Below, piece after piece: positions 1 to 8,956 of a DNA stretch of 64,000 nt (its first letter is position 1; each line of letters opens with the position of its first letter). The translations under genes and the position numbers were made by a program. The stretch covers positions 4,541,001 to 4,605,000 of the forward strand of contig CP136010.1 of assembly GCA_030263805.2 (NCBI GenBank), read 5' to 3'. This DNA comes from Pseudomonas sp. FeN3W (GTDB taxonomy: Bacteria; Pseudomonadota; Gammaproteobacteria; Pseudomonadales; Pseudomonadaceae). Below the pieces are notes generated by a model, which searched no databases, was not told where the DNA came from, and saw only the letters and a program-made list of their open reading frames with translations.

Positions 1-1382
1 CGGGCGAAGCCAAGGCCGTACCCCTCGCGCTGATCGACCGTGCCAAGGACGAGAAGCTGCAGATCAGCCTGGTCACTGGTGCCAGCCTGGGTAACGATCT
101 CGATGGCAAGATGGCTTCTGCAGGGCTGCTGGCCCGTCGCATGCCGTTCCAGGCCGATCCGGCACTGCGCAAGGCGATTAACGCAGGTGAGGTCATGTTC
201 ATCGACCAGCATCTGTCGCACACCGTCGAGCAGATGCGTAATCATCAGATCAAGCGCCCCGACGTCACCATCGTCGAGGCGCTGTGCATCACCGAGGAGG
301 GCCACATTGTCCCGACCACTTCCGTGGGTAACTCGGCGAATCTGGCCATGTTTGCCGATCAGGTAATCATTGAGCTGAACCTTGCCCACAACCTGAACTT
401 GGAAGGTCTGCACGACATCTACTTCCCGGGTGAGCGTCCAAACCGCGGTCCGATTCCTTTGACCAACGTCGCCGATCGTCTTGGCGTGACCTCGATTCCG
501 GTCGATCCGGCCAAGATCGCCGCCATCGTCATCACCAATCAGCCGGACTCCTACTCCACCGTCACTCCGCCGGACGAAGAAACCCAGGCCATCGCCAACC
601 ATCTGGTCGAGTTCTTCAAGAGCGAAGTCGAAGCCGGCCGTATGGCGAAGAACCTCGGCCCGATGCAGGTCGGTATCGGCAACATCGCCAACGCCGTGAT
701 GTGCGGTCTGATCGATTCGCCGTTCGAAGACCTGGTGATGTACTCCGAAGTGCTGCAGGACTGCACCTTCGAGCTCATCGATGCGGGCAAGATGACCTTT
801 GCTTCCGGTTGCTCCATCACCCTGTCCGAGCGCTGCAATGATCGCGTGTTCGGCAACCTGGAAAAGTACAAGGAAAAGCTGATTCTGCGTCCGCAGGAAA
901 TCTCCAACCATCCTGAGCTGGTGCGTCGTCTTGGCATCATCGGCATCAACACCGCGCTCGAGTTCGACATCTATGGCAATGTCAACTCCACTCACGTGGG
1001 TGGCACCAAGATGATGAACGGCATCGGCGGTTCGGGCGATTTCGCACGTAACGCGCACCTGGCTATCTTCGTGACCAAGTCGATTGCCAAGGGCGGCAAC
1101 ATCTCCAGCGTCGTGCCGATGGTTGCTCATGTCGACCACACCGAGCATGACGTCGAGATCCTGGTGACCGAGCAAGGCCTGGCTGATCTGCGTGGCCTCG
1201 CTCCGCGCGAGCGCGCCCGCGTGATCATCGACAACTGTGTACATCCGTCCTACCGTGATGCGCTGAACAAGTACTTCGACGATGCCTGCAAGAAGGGCGG
1301 TCAGACCCCGCACCTGCTGGGCGAGGCGATGCAGTGGCACATCAACCTGGAAGAACGCGGACACATGCTCAAGGGCGAGTGA
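1..1382 (+). CDS. Acetyl-CoA:succinate CoA-transferase / acetyl-CoA hydrolase family, 5' truncated by window edge
   Basis: The gene enters from the left edge in frame (first full codon at base 3) and ends at TGA 1380-1382, so about 460 C-terminal residues are present; the family is about 500 residues long. It is a class I CoA-transferase of the acetyl-CoA hydrolase/transferase type, which moves CoA between acetyl-CoA and succinate or a related acid through a glutamyl-CoA intermediate. Visible family marks are the N-terminal-half segment TGASLGNDLDGK, the glycine-rich GIGNIANAV segment, the MYSEVLQD segment where the family's catalytic Glu lies, and the C-terminal VTEQGLADLRG motif. It probably works in acetate or short-chain acid metabolism in the cytosol. 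A hairpin terminator follows directly. Exact substrate pair cannot be told from sequence; the family assignment is firm. Confidence 0.9.
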   Translation, partial: GEAKAVPLALIDRAKDEKLQISLVTGASLGNDLDGKMASAGLLARRMPFQADPALRKAINAGEVMFIDQHLSHTVEQMRNHQIKRPDVTIVEALCITEEGHIVPTTSVGNSANLAMFADQVIIELNLAHNLNLEGLHDIYFPGERPNRGPIPLTNVADRLGVTSIPVDPAKIAAIVITNQPDSYSTVTPPDEETQAIANHLVEFFKSEVEAGRMAKNLGPMQVGIGNIANAVMCGLIDSPFEDLVMYSEVLQDCTFELIDAGKMTFASGCSITLSERCNDRVFGNLEKYKEKLILRPQEISNHPELVRRLGIIGINTALEFDIYGNVNSTHVGGTKMMNGIGGSGDFARNAHLAIFVTKSIAKGGNISSVVPMVAHVDHTEHDVEILVTEQGLADLRGLAPRERARVIIDNCVHPSYRDALNKYFDDACKKGGQTPHLLGEAMQWHINLEERGHMLKGE

Positions 1383-1390
1383 TCCAAAAG

Positions 1391-1421
1391 AACCGCCGGC
1401 TGATGCCGGCGGTTTTCGTTT
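1391..1421 (+). terminator. Rho-independent terminator after the CoA-transferase gene
   Basis: A 10-bp stem AACCGCCGGC / GCCGGCGGTT with a TGAT loop is followed by TTCGTTT, 8 bases after the stop codon. Confidence 0.8.
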
Positions 1422-1622
1422 GGCAGGGTGCAATGCCCTGCTTTTTACGGCGTTTACCGTGCTTTCCCTTTTGTGGAGGCTTCGGCTAGTATTCCTGCCC
1501 CGTTGAAAGGCAGGAGGCGTGTCTGAACCCTGCGCGCCTCGTCTCTACCGAGAAGCCCGAATGCCCGGTCTAGGCCGTTATACTTGGCGCTTCGTGCAAT
1601 CCCGTGCTGGCAGGACCCGTCC

Positions 1623-2681
1623 ATGACGCAGATACCCGAACGCATCCTCGTGCAGGCTCACCTGGCAGCCAAGCAGCCCAGGCCGCTTACGCCTGAGCAG
1701 GAAGCGCAGCTGCGCAGTGAGATAGCTGCCGAGTTGAAGCGCCAGAATGCGGTGCTGGTGGCGCATTACTACACCGATCCGGTGATCCAGGCATTGGCCG
1801 AGGAAACCGGTGGCTGCGTCTCCGACTCACTGGAAATGGCGCGCTTCGGCAACGAGCATCCGGCCCAGACCGTATTGGTCGCCGGCGTCAAGTTCATGGG
1901 CGAGACGGCGAAGATTCTCAATCCGGAGAAGCGTGTGCTCATGCCCACGCTCGAGGCGACCTGTTCCCTCGATCTGGGTTGCCCTGTCGAAGAGTTTTCG
2001 GCTTTCTGCGATCAGCATCCAGAGCGCACCGTGGTGGTCTATGCCAACACGTCGGCGGCGGTGAAGGCGCGCGCTGACTGGGTGGTGACATCCAGTTGTG
2101 CGCTTGAAATCGTCGAAAGCCTGATGGATAACGGCGAAAAGATCATCTGGGCACCGGACAAGCATCTGGGCAACTACGTACAGCGCGAGACCGGTGCCGA
2201 CATCCTGCTCTGGGATGGCGCTTGTATCGTCCATGAAGAGTTCAAGGCCAAGCAGTTGGCTGACATGAAGGCGCTATACCCGGATGCCGCGATTCTGGTT
2301 CATCCTGAGTCCCCGCAGGCCGTGGTCGAACTCGCCGATGCGGTAGGTTCGACCAGTCAGCTGATCAAGGCCGCGCAGACCTTGCCGCAGCAGACGCTCA
2401 TCGTCGCTACGGATCGTGGCATCTTCTACAAAATGCAGCAGTTGTGCCCAGAAAAAACATTCATCGAAGCGCCAACCGCCGGTCAGGGTGCAGCCTGCCG
2501 AAGCTGTGCGCATTGCCCCTGGATGGCGATGAACACGCTAGAGCGGACCCTGGAATGCCTGCGCGCTGGCAGCAATGAAATCTTCGTCGATCCGGCGATC
2601 ATTCCGCGCGCGGTGAAGCCACTCAAGCGAATGCTCGATTTCACCCAGGCCGCGCGGCTGAAGCAGGCTGGCAACGCCTGA
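1623..2681 (+). CDS. nadA: Quinolinate synthase NadA
   Basis: NadA condenses iminoaspartate with dihydroxyacetone phosphate to quinolinate, the second step of de novo NAD synthesis, in the cytosol. The protein has 352 residues, the usual length. The three cysteines expected to hold its [4Fe-4S] cluster are visible at about Cys114 (EATCSLDLGC), Cys201 (GACIVHE) and Cys298, the last of the closely spaced trio CRSCAHC at 292-298. HYYTDP near residue 48 and the GGCVSDSLEMARF segment near 65 are typical substrate-site regions. The ATG at 1623 was chosen because the protein then begins MTQIPERILVQAHL, matching Pseudomonas NadA; an in-frame ATG 39 bases upstream would add an unrelated extension. The gene stands alone between two terminators and converges on bepA. 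Confidence 0.96.
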   Translation: MTQIPERILVQAHLAAKQPRPLTPEQEAQLRSEIAAELKRQNAVLVAHYYTDPVIQALAEETGGCVSDSLEMARFGNEHPAQTVLVAGVKFMGETAKILNPEKRVLMPTLEATCSLDLGCPVEEFSAFCDQHPERTVVVYANTSAAVKARADWVVTSSCALEIVESLMDNGEKIIWAPDKHLGNYVQRETGADILLWDGACIVHEEFKAKQLADMKALYPDAAILVHPESPQAVVELADAVGSTSQLIKAAQTLPQQTLIVATDRGIFYKMQQLCPEKTFIEAPTAGQGAACRSCAHCPWMAMNTLERTLECLRAGSNEIFVDPAIIPRAVKPLKRMLDFTQAARLKQAGNA

Positions 2682-2691
2682 TCCTTAGCAT

Positions 2692-2717
2692 CGGCGCTGA
2701 GCGTTCAGCGCCGTTTT
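2692..2717. terminator. Terminator between nadA and bepA (convergent)
   Basis: A 9-bp perfect stem CGGCGCTGA / TCAGCGCCG with a 4-base loop is followed by TTTTC on the plus strand. It lies between two convergent genes and so may serve both, though the T-run favours nadA. Confidence 0.7.
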
Positions 2718-2721
2718 CAAT

Positions 2722-4152
2722 TTAGCGCAGCATGCCCTCGACCATGCGCTTCTCTTCGATCAGCTGTTTCTGGCGTGCGTCGATCCGTGATGCGATCTGG
2801 AAGTTGCTGGCGCGACGCTTAGCCAGGTCGAGCTGCTCGATGCCCTGGTCATAGTCGCCTACCAGAGCGAAATACTCCGCGCGTGCCTGATGCAGGCCAA
2901 CAATGTTACCGCTCAGCCCACGCACTTCGGCGACCTGATACCAGATATCGGGATCCTGGCGGCGCTGCGCCACCAGCTTGTCCAGTTCGCGCTCGGCTTG
3001 CTGCGTCTCGCCCCTTTCCATCAGAAGGTCGATGTGCATCTGGCGCACCGGATAGTTGCCCGGATACAGCTGCAGCAAGCGCTGCAAGCGGGTCTGCGCC
3101 TGCTGCAACCGGTTGGCGGTGATGTCGAGTTCGATCTGCGCGAGGTTGTAGGTGATGTCGTCCGGTGCCTTGGCTAGCAACGGAGCAAGGCTGCTGTTCG
3201 CTTCGTCGAGCTGCCCAGCTTTGACTTGCGCGAGCGCAAGGCCATAGCGTGCGGCATCCATTTGTGGATTTTCGCTGAGCATGGCGCGGAATCGCTTGGC
3301 CTCGACGCCCGGTGTTCTTTCGAACTTCAGTTGCGTTCGAGCGCGCATCAGCTGATAGCGCAGGCTGTCCTGTGCGCCACCCTCGGGATACTGTTCCGCC
3401 CGGTTGGTGGTATCAGCGATGCGTGATTCGCTGACCGGGTGTGTCAGCAGGAATTCCGGCGGCTTCTGGTCGTAACGATACTGGCGCATGAGGCGGCCAA
3501 ACATCGATGGCATCGCACGCGGGTCGTAGCCGGCCCGCTCGAGGTTGACGATGCCGATGCGATCGGCCTCCTGTTCGTTCTGCCGGGAAAAGCGGCGCTG
3601 GGCCTGGATGGCTGCGGCCTGGGTGGACACGATGGCGGCGATGCCGGCATCACCTGCGCCGGCAGCGGCTGCGACGACGCCGGCGAGCATGGCGGCCATC
3701 AGAGGCAGCTGCATGCGCTGCTGCGCTTCCAGGCCGCGGGCGAAATGGCGCTGCGACAGGTGCGCCAGTTCGTGTGCCATTACCGATGCATATTCGGCTT
3801 CGGTCTGGGCATAGATGAACAGGCCGCCGTTGACGCCTATGATTCCGCCGGGAGCAGCGAAGGCATTCAGCTGGGGGCTGTCCAGCAGGACGAACTCAAG
3901 GCGGCGATCCTGCAGCTGACTGGTCTCGGCCAGGCGATAGACGCTGCTTTCGACATAGTCCTTGAGCTGCGGGTCCGAGAGCTGGCTCACCTGTCCGCGT
4001 AGCAGGCTGAGCCATGCCCGACCGAGCTGGTGCTCCTGTTCAGGGGAAACGATGGCGGAACTGGCGTCGCCTAGTGAGGGCAGGTCATTGGCCAGCGCCG
4101 GCTGGGCGGTCAGGCAGGCGAGCGTGAGCAGGGCAGGGCGCAGCAATTTCAT
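2722..4152 (-). CDS. bepA: M48 family periplasmic metalloprotease with TPR domain, BepA (YfgC)-like
   Basis: The 476-residue protein starts with a signal peptide (residues 1-21, ending AQPALA). An M48 zinc-protease domain follows with HELAH at 127-131 and the third zinc ligand in NEQEAD near residue 195. The C-terminal half is helical with repeating tetratricopeptide-like pairs (about 280-470). In E. coli BepA acts in the periplasm, associating with the BAM machinery and degrading or helping stalled outer-membrane proteins such as LptD. A small Ala/Gly-rich insert (about 155-185) lies between the zinc motifs, as in relatives. It is transcribed opposite to nadA and divergently from the tusA-like gene, with about 110 bp between. 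A specific orthology to BepA rather than to LoiP-type proteases rests on the TPR half. Confidence 0.9.
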   Translation of the reverse strand: MKLLRPALLTLACLTAQPALANDLPSLGDASSAIVSPEQEHQLGRAWLSLLRGQVSQLSDPQLKDYVESSVYRLAETSQLQDRRLEFVLLDSPQLNAFAAPGGIIGVNGGLFIYAQTEAEYASVMAHELAHLSQRHFARGLEAQQRMQLPLMAAMLAGVVAAAAGAGDAGIAAIVSTQAAAIQAQRRFSRQNEQEADRIGIVNLERAGYDPRAMPSMFGRLMRQYRYDQKPPEFLLTHPVSESRIADTTNRAEQYPEGGAQDSLRYQLMRARTQLKFERTPGVEAKRFRAMLSENPQMDAARYGLALAQVKAGQLDEANSSLAPLLAKAPDDITYNLAQIELDITANRLQQAQTRLQRLLQLYPGNYPVRQMHIDLLMERGETQQAERELDKLVAQRRQDPDIWYQVAEVRGLSGNIVGLHQARAEYFALVGDYDQGIEQLDLAKRRASNFQIASRIDARQKQLIEEKRMVEGMLR

Positions 4153-4262
4153 CCAGACAGGCTCGTTGAAGTGAGAACGGCTACTGTAGCCTTGACCTTG
4201 GCCGGCTGGCCAGAGCCCCGCAGTGCTAGGTATGCTGCGAGGCTTTTCTGTGGAGGCGAACC

Positions 4263-4514
4263 ATGACCGAAGCTCGACCGCAATCGCCCGAATGCGATGC
4301 CGAACTGGATGCCGTTGGGCTCGACTGCCCCATGCCTTTGCTTAAGGCCAAGCTGGAACTGAACCGGATGTCCAGCGGCGCTGTGCTCAAGGTCATTGCC
4401 AGCGATCCGGGTTCGCAACGGGACTTCCGCAGCTTCGCCAAACTGGCCGGTCATGCATTGCTGCATGAAGAGGTCGAAGATGGTCTTTATCGCTACTGGC
4501 TGCGCAAGGCCTGA
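4263..4514 (+). CDS. TusA/SirA family sulfur carrier, PA1006-like
   Basis: This 83-residue protein has the TusA signature with a single conserved cysteine, Cys22, in GLDCPMPLLKAK, the site that carries a persulfide in the family. TusA-type proteins pass sulfur from cysteine desulfurases to acceptor pathways. By position (between bepA and a PerM-type gene) and sequence type it corresponds to PAO1 PA1006, which I recall as being needed for molybdenum homeostasis and nitrate respiration rather than tRNA thiolation. An SD-like GGAGG precedes the ATG. The perM-like gene starts 21 bases after the stop, so the two are probably cotranscribed. The family call is firm, the molybdenum role is inference from the recalled orthologue. 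Confidence 0.87.
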   Translation: MTEARPQSPECDAELDAVGLDCPMPLLKAKLELNRMSSGAVLKVIASDPGSQRDFRSFAKLAGHALLHEEVEDGLYRYWLRKA

Positions 4515-4535
4515 CGATTCGCTTCGAGGAATAAA

Positions 4536-5612
4536 ATGCTCAAGGTATTACGCGGCTGGATGCAGCGTTACTTCTCCCATGAGGAGGCGGTGGTTCTTGC
4601 GGTCCTATTGTTTCTGGCTTTCGCCGCCGTCCTGATTTTTGGCCGGATGCTGGCGCCGGTACTGGCGGGATTGGTGCTGGCCTTTTTGATGCAGGGGCTG
4701 GTGGGTGCGCTGGAGCGGCTGCGAGTGCCGCATCTGCTCGCGGTGTGGCTGGTATTTCTAATGTTCATCGGGGTGATGGTGGTCTGCACGCTGTTCATCG
4801 TGCCCTTGCTGTGGCAGCAGGTACTGACCTTGTTCAACGAGTTGCCGCGCATGCTGGTCGAGTGGCAGTCGTTGTTGCTGTTGCTGCCGGAGCGCTATCC
4901 GCAGCTGGTGACCGAGGAGCAGGTGCTGCGCGGCATCGACTTCATTCGGAGCGAGATCGGCCGCTATGGCCAGTTGGTGCTGACCTCTTCGCTGTCCAGC
5001 CTACCACTGCTGATCGGGCTGATGATCTATCTGGTGCTGGTGCCGATCCTGGTGTTCTTTTTCCTCAAGGACCGGCAGCAGATCAGCGACTGGATCAAGG
5101 GCTATCTGCCACGTGAACGTGGACTGATCACTCAGGTCTCGCAGGAAATGAACCTGCAGATCGCCAACTACATCCGTGGCAAAGCCATCGAAATTCTGAT
5201 CTGTGCCGTGGTGTCGTATGCGGTCTTCGCTGCGCTGGGGCTCAACTATGCCGCGCTGATGGCGATGCTGGTCGGCGTTTCGGTCGTGGTGCCCTATATC
5301 GGCGCGACGGTGGTTACCATTCCGATCGCGCTGATCGGGATATTCCAGTGGGGGCTGGGCGACCAGTTCTTCTACCTTATGGTGGCTTACGCAATCATCC
5401 AGACGCTGGATGGCAACGTGCTGGTACCCTTGTTGTTCTCCGAGGCGGTGAACTTGCACCCGGTCGCGATCATCTGCGCGGTACTGCTGTTCGGAGGGTT
5501 GTGGGGCTTTTGGGGCGTGTTCTTTGCCATTCCCCTGGCGACCTTGTTCAAGGCCGTTCTCAATGCGTGGCCAGGCGAGCCGAAGGCGGGTTTGGTCGAA
5601 ACGGTCGAGTGA
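4536..5612 (+). CDS. AI-2E family transporter (PerM-type permease)
   Basis: The 358-residue protein is an integral membrane protein with hydrophobic segments near residues 20-50, 60-90, 155-180, 210-290 and 305-340, the arrangement of the UPF0118/AI-2E transporter family. The family includes E. coli PerM and TqsA and some Na+/H+ antiporters, so the substrate cannot be assigned. A loop at about 90-150 is probably the periplasmic/cytosolic amphipathic region seen in relatives. It follows the TusA-like gene by 21 bases and is closed by a clear terminator. No odd features are visible. Confidence 0.85.
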   Translation: MLKVLRGWMQRYFSHEEAVVLAVLLFLAFAAVLIFGRMLAPVLAGLVLAFLMQGLVGALERLRVPHLLAVWLVFLMFIGVMVVCTLFIVPLLWQQVLTLFNELPRMLVEWQSLLLLLPERYPQLVTEEQVLRGIDFIRSEIGRYGQLVLTSSLSSLPLLIGLMIYLVLVPILVFFFLKDRQQISDWIKGYLPRERGLITQVSQEMNLQIANYIRGKAIEILICAVVSYAVFAALGLNYAALMAMLVGVSVVVPYIGATVVTIPIALIGIFQWGLGDQFFYLMVAYAIIQTLDGNVLVPLLFSEAVNLHPVAIICAVLLFGGLWGFWGVFFAIPLATLFKAVLNAWPGEPKAGLVETVE

Positions 5613-5620
5613 CGCGAAAG

Positions 5621-5646
5621 GGCTGGCGCAGTGGCCAGCCTTTTTC
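5621..5646 (+). terminator. Terminator after the PerM-like gene
   Basis: The 7-bp stem GGCTGGC / GCCAGCC with a 6-base loop is followed by TTTTT. The T-run overlaps the last codon of the convergent bcp gene. Confidence 0.85.
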
Positions 5647-6118
5647 ATTCGGCGTTCAGTGCTTGCGCGGCTTGAAGGACTGCCTCAACGTGGCCCGGTA
5701 CCTTGACCGTGCGCCATTCCTTGCGCAGTATGCCGTTGCGGTCGATGAGGAAGGTGCTGCGATCCACGCCGAGGTACTCCTTGCCATAGAGCTTTTTCAG
5801 TTTGATCACATCGAACAGCTGGCAGAGCTGCTCTTCTTTGTCGCTGATCAGTTCGAACGGGAAGCCCTGCTTGGCGCGAAAGTTCTCATGGGTCCTCAGG
5901 CTGTCGCGGGAAACGCCGAATACCAGGGTGTTCGCCGCCAGAAAAGCCTGGTGATGATCACGAAAGCCCTGGCCTTCCGTCGTGCAGCCGGGTGTGTTGT
6001 CCTTAGGGTAGAAGTACAACACGACCTGCTTGCCGGCCAGCGACTCGAGTTCGATCAGCTGGCCGCTCGTGGCTTGAGCCTGGAAGGGCGGGACGGGACG
6101 GTCGATTTCAACGGCCAT
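5645..6118 (-). CDS. bcp: Peroxiredoxin Bcp/PrxQ
   Basis: This 157-residue thioredoxin-fold peroxidase reduces hydrogen peroxide and organic hydroperoxides in the cytosol. The peroxidatic Cys45 sits in PKDNTPGCTTEGQGFRD. The resolving cysteine found five residues later in E. coli Bcp is absent (Gln50 here), so the enzyme should behave as a 1-Cys type or use another thiol; a second cysteine occurs near residue 95 (EEQLCQLF). It starts 21 bases after the gcvR stop on the same strand, so gcvR-bcp is probably an operon, the usual arrangement in Pseudomonas (PA1009-PA1008). Confidence 0.93.
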   Translation of the reverse strand: MAVEIDRPVPPFQAQATSGQLIELESLAGKQVVLYFYPKDNTPGCTTEGQGFRDHHQAFLAANTLVFGVSRDSLRTHENFRAKQGFPFELISDKEEQLCQLFDVIKLKKLYGKEYLGVDRSTFLIDRNGILRKEWRTVKVPGHVEAVLQAAQALNAE

Positions 6119-6139
6119 GTGGGCTCCTGATTACTAATC

Positions 6140-6700
6140 TCAAGGGTTCTGTGGACGCCAGGGCTCGATCAGTGCGTCGAGGTTCAGTGCGTCGGCAAAG
6201 TCGAGGAACTGGTCGCGCAGCCAGCTGATCTGCGTACCCGCCGGAAGCGTGACGGTCAGTGTGGCGTTGAGCATGGTGCCGCCGGTTTGCGGGGCCTGGT
6301 AGGTGTCGCAGGTCAGGCTTTCCAGTTCGACGCGATGGTCGATGAAGAACTGACAGAGCTCATTGAGGATGTCGGGGCGAAAGACCGCGCTCACATAAGC
6401 CACGTACGGCAGTGCCTGTGGACGGTTTTCCAGCGCCTCGCTGCGCACTACGTTGGCGGTGAAGGCGTGCTTCTTCGCAAGTCCCGGCAGCGTCGTTTCC
6501 ATCCGGGCCAATGCGTCCCAGCTGCCAGTGACTTCCAGAACCAGCGCACTGCATTCGCCGTGGCGGGTCAGTCGTGTGCTGACAACCGCGCAGCGATTCT
6601 CGTTGGCGGCCCGGCAGAGTACGTTGGTCAGCTCCATCGGGTTGGCGCCGAGCGCACTGATGACGAGAAATTGTTCGCGGGGTACAGGGGGGGTGGACAT
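6140..6700 (-). CDS. gcvR: Glycine cleavage system transcriptional repressor GcvR-type ACT protein
   Basis: The 186-residue protein is built of two ACT domains (about 8-80 and 95-175), the ligand-binding module of amino-acid-responsive regulators. In E. coli GcvR binds GcvA to repress the glycine cleavage operon when glycine is low. The ATG at 6700 gives MSTPPVPREQFLVISALG, which leads straight into the first ACT strand; an in-frame ATG 39 bases upstream lacks such similarity. It is divergent from dapA, with 227 bp between, and leads into bcp. The regulatory role in this organism is inferred from the family. Confidence 0.85.
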   Translation of the reverse strand: MSTPPVPREQFLVISALGANPMELTNVLCRAANENRCAVVSTRLTRHGECSALVLEVTGSWDALARMETTLPGLAKKHAFTANVVRSEALENRPQALPYVAYVSAVFRPDILNELCQFFIDHRVELESLTCDTYQAPQTGGTMLNATLTVTLPAGTQISWLRDQFLDFADALNLDALIEPWRPQNP

Positions 6701-6927
6701 GCAGCATTCCTGGCGGTGGTGAATCGGTCGGCCAGCCAAGCCGAAAACGGCTAAGAGTAGCGAAAACCGAGGGCAGAGGGAATGCGCACTGCCAAATGGC
6801 GCCTGTGTCGAGGTGCTCGGCGCCTGGTGCCCTTTGGCTTTGTGCGGCCTGCTTCAGGCTACTCGCAAAGCGCTGGGGAGCCTTGTACCATTACGCCTCT
6901 TTTTATTATTCCGGCAGGAGTGGTTGC

Positions 6928-7806
6928 ATGATTGCGGGCAGTATGGTGGCGCTGGTCACGCCCATGGATGCGCAGGGCGGTCTGGACTGGGACAGCCTGA
7001 GCAAACTGGTGGACTTCCACTTGCAGGAAGGCACCAATGCAATCGTCGCTGTCGGGACTACCGGTGAGTCGGCCACGCTTAGCGTCGCCGAGCACATCGA
7101 AGTGATCCGGCGTGTCGTCGACCAGGTCAACGGCCGGATTCCGGTCATTGCCGGCACCGGCGCCAACTCTACCAGCGAAGCCGTCGAGCTGACCGAGAAC
7201 GCCAAGTCCGCTGGCGCCGATGCCTGTCTGCTGGTGACCCCGTACTACAACAAGCCGACCCAGGAAGGCCTGTACCTGCACTTCAAGCACATCGCCGAGG
7301 CCGTGGCGATTCCGCAGATTCTCTACAACGTGCCCGGTCGTACCGTTTGCGACATGCTGCCGGATACCGTCGAGCGTCTGTCCAAGATATCCAACATCAT
7401 CGGTATCAAGGAGGCCACGGGTGACCTCAATCGCGGCCAGGAAGTGCTGGATCGCGTCAGCAAGGACTTTCTCGTGTACTCGGGCGATGATCCCACTGCT
7501 GTCGAACTGATGCTGTTGGGCGGCAAGGGCAATATCTCCGTGACCGCAAACGTCGCGCCGCGCGCCATGAGCGATCTCTGCGCCGCTGCGATGGCCGGTG
7601 AGGCCACCACTGCTCGCGCAATCAACGAGCGTTTGATGCCGTTGCATCGCGCTCTGTTCCTGGAAGCCAACCCGATTCCGGTCAAGTGGGCACTGCACGA
7701 GATGGGCCTGATGGGTAATGGCATCCGTCTGCCGCTGACCTGGCTGAGTCAGAGCTTCCAGGAACCGCTACGCCAGGCAATGCGCCAAACCGGCGTACTG
7801 GCTTAA
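6928..7806 (+). CDS. dapA: 4-hydroxy-tetrahydrodipicolinate synthase DapA
   Basis: DapA condenses pyruvate with aspartate semialdehyde, the committed step to diaminopimelate and lysine. The 292-residue length is standard. The Schiff-base Lys161 (GIKEATGD), the catalytic triad Thr44 (GTTGES), Tyr107 (TPYYNKP) and Tyr133 (YNVPGR), and the substrate-binding Arg138 are all present at the E. coli numbering. The start at 6928 is preceded by GGCAGGAG with good spacing. bamC begins 16 bases after the stop, giving the dapA-bamC pair conserved in gammaproteobacteria. Confidence 0.97.
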   Translation: MIAGSMVALVTPMDAQGGLDWDSLSKLVDFHLQEGTNAIVAVGTTGESATLSVAEHIEVIRRVVDQVNGRIPVIAGTGANSTSEAVELTENAKSAGADACLLVTPYYNKPTQEGLYLHFKHIAEAVAIPQILYNVPGRTVCDMLPDTVERLSKISNIIGIKEATGDLNRGQEVLDRVSKDFLVYSGDDPTAVELMLLGGKGNISVTANVAPRAMSDLCAAAMAGEATTARAINERLMPLHRALFLEANPIPVKWALHEMGLMGNGIRLPLTWLSQSFQEPLRQAMRQTGVLA

Positions 7807-7822
7807 TAACAAAGGAATACGC

Positions 7823-8926
7823 ATGAAGCGACTGGCCGGACTTTCGACCCTTGCCCTGATCATCTCTGCAACCAGTGGCTGCGGCTGGCTGTGGGGCGAT
7901 GATGGATATTTCCGTGACCGCGGTAGCGACTACCTATCGGCGCGTCAGACCGCACCGATGCAGGTCGCAGTCGACGGCGAGACCCGCCCGCTCGACCCGT
8001 TGCTGCCCATTCCGCAGCAGATTGCTGACAGCACTGGCGTTCCAGGCGAGTATGAAGTGCCGCGCCCGCAGCGTTTGCAGGTGGCGGCAGAGCTCAGTGA
8101 TTTCAGCGTGCAGTCGTCCGAGGATTCTCGCTGGCTGGTGGCGCAATACACACCATCACAGGTCTGGACCGCCGCGCGGCAGTTCTTCACCGACAACGGT
8201 TTCAGCATTGCTGAAGAGCGCCGCCAGACCGGTGAGTTCACTACGGCCTGGCAAAGCGCCGCGGGACTGAACGACGCCTTGGTACGCAATCTGGGCATTC
8301 AAGATGGCGAAACGCGGGTACGTGTTCGTGTCGAGCCAGGTGTGCAGCGCAATACCAGCGAGATCTTCGTGGTCAGCGTCAAGCGTCCTGCCGGCAGCAC
8401 CGCCGAGGTGGCCTGGCCGGAGACCTCCAGCAACAAGGAGCTCGATCGGGTCCTGCTCGACGAGTTGCAAGCCAGCCTTACCCGGAGCGCCAAGCAAGGC
8501 GGTTCCGTATCGCTGCTGGCCGAGCGTGACTTCGATGCGCCAAGTCGGGTGAATCTGACCGAAGACGGCAGCGGCAGTCCTGTGCTGCAGCTGGATAGCG
8601 ATTTCGATCGTGCCTGGTCCAGCGTCGGTCGAGCCCTTCAATCCGCCGATGTGCGTGTGGACGATCTGGACCGAAGCCTCGGCGTGTATTACGTGAATCT
8701 GAGCGAGCGTGCCGATGATCCGGATGACAAGCCTGGCTTCTTCAGTCGCCTGTTCGGTGGTGCACCGGACAAGGATGAGATCGAGGCGCGGGCTGAGCGT
8801 TATCAAGTACGTCTGACCCGCGTCGGCAATGGTGTTCAGGTCTCGCTCGACAAGAGCGTCGACACCGTCGCACCGGCCGATGTCGCACGCCGGGTGCTCA
8901 GTCTGCTCAAGGACAACCTGGGCTAA
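7823..8926 (+). CDS. bamC: Outer membrane assembly lipoprotein BamC
   Basis: The 367-residue protein begins with a lipoprotein signal (lipobox SATSGC, acylated Cys20) and an unstructured segment of the kind that docks on BamD, then two helix-grip domains (about 95-215 and 225-365). BamC is an accessory part of the BAM complex that inserts beta-barrel proteins in the outer membrane. It lies directly behind dapA, as in E. coli (old name nlpB). Sequence resemblance to enterobacterial BamC is low in this genus, so the call leans on length, lipobox, domain pattern and synteny. Confidence 0.88.
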   Translation: MKRLAGLSTLALIISATSGCGWLWGDDGYFRDRGSDYLSARQTAPMQVAVDGETRPLDPLLPIPQQIADSTGVPGEYEVPRPQRLQVAAELSDFSVQSSEDSRWLVAQYTPSQVWTAARQFFTDNGFSIAEERRQTGEFTTAWQSAAGLNDALVRNLGIQDGETRVRVRVEPGVQRNTSEIFVVSVKRPAGSTAEVAWPETSSNKELDRVLLDELQASLTRSAKQGGSVSLLAERDFDAPSRVNLTEDGSGSPVLQLDSDFDRAWSSVGRALQSADVRVDDLDRSLGVYYVNLSERADDPDDKPGFFSRLFGGAPDKDEIEARAERYQVRLTRVGNGVQVSLDKSVDTVAPADVARRVLSLLKDNLG

Positions 8927-8956
8927 GCGAGAGCTGCCCTGCAACACGACACGGAT

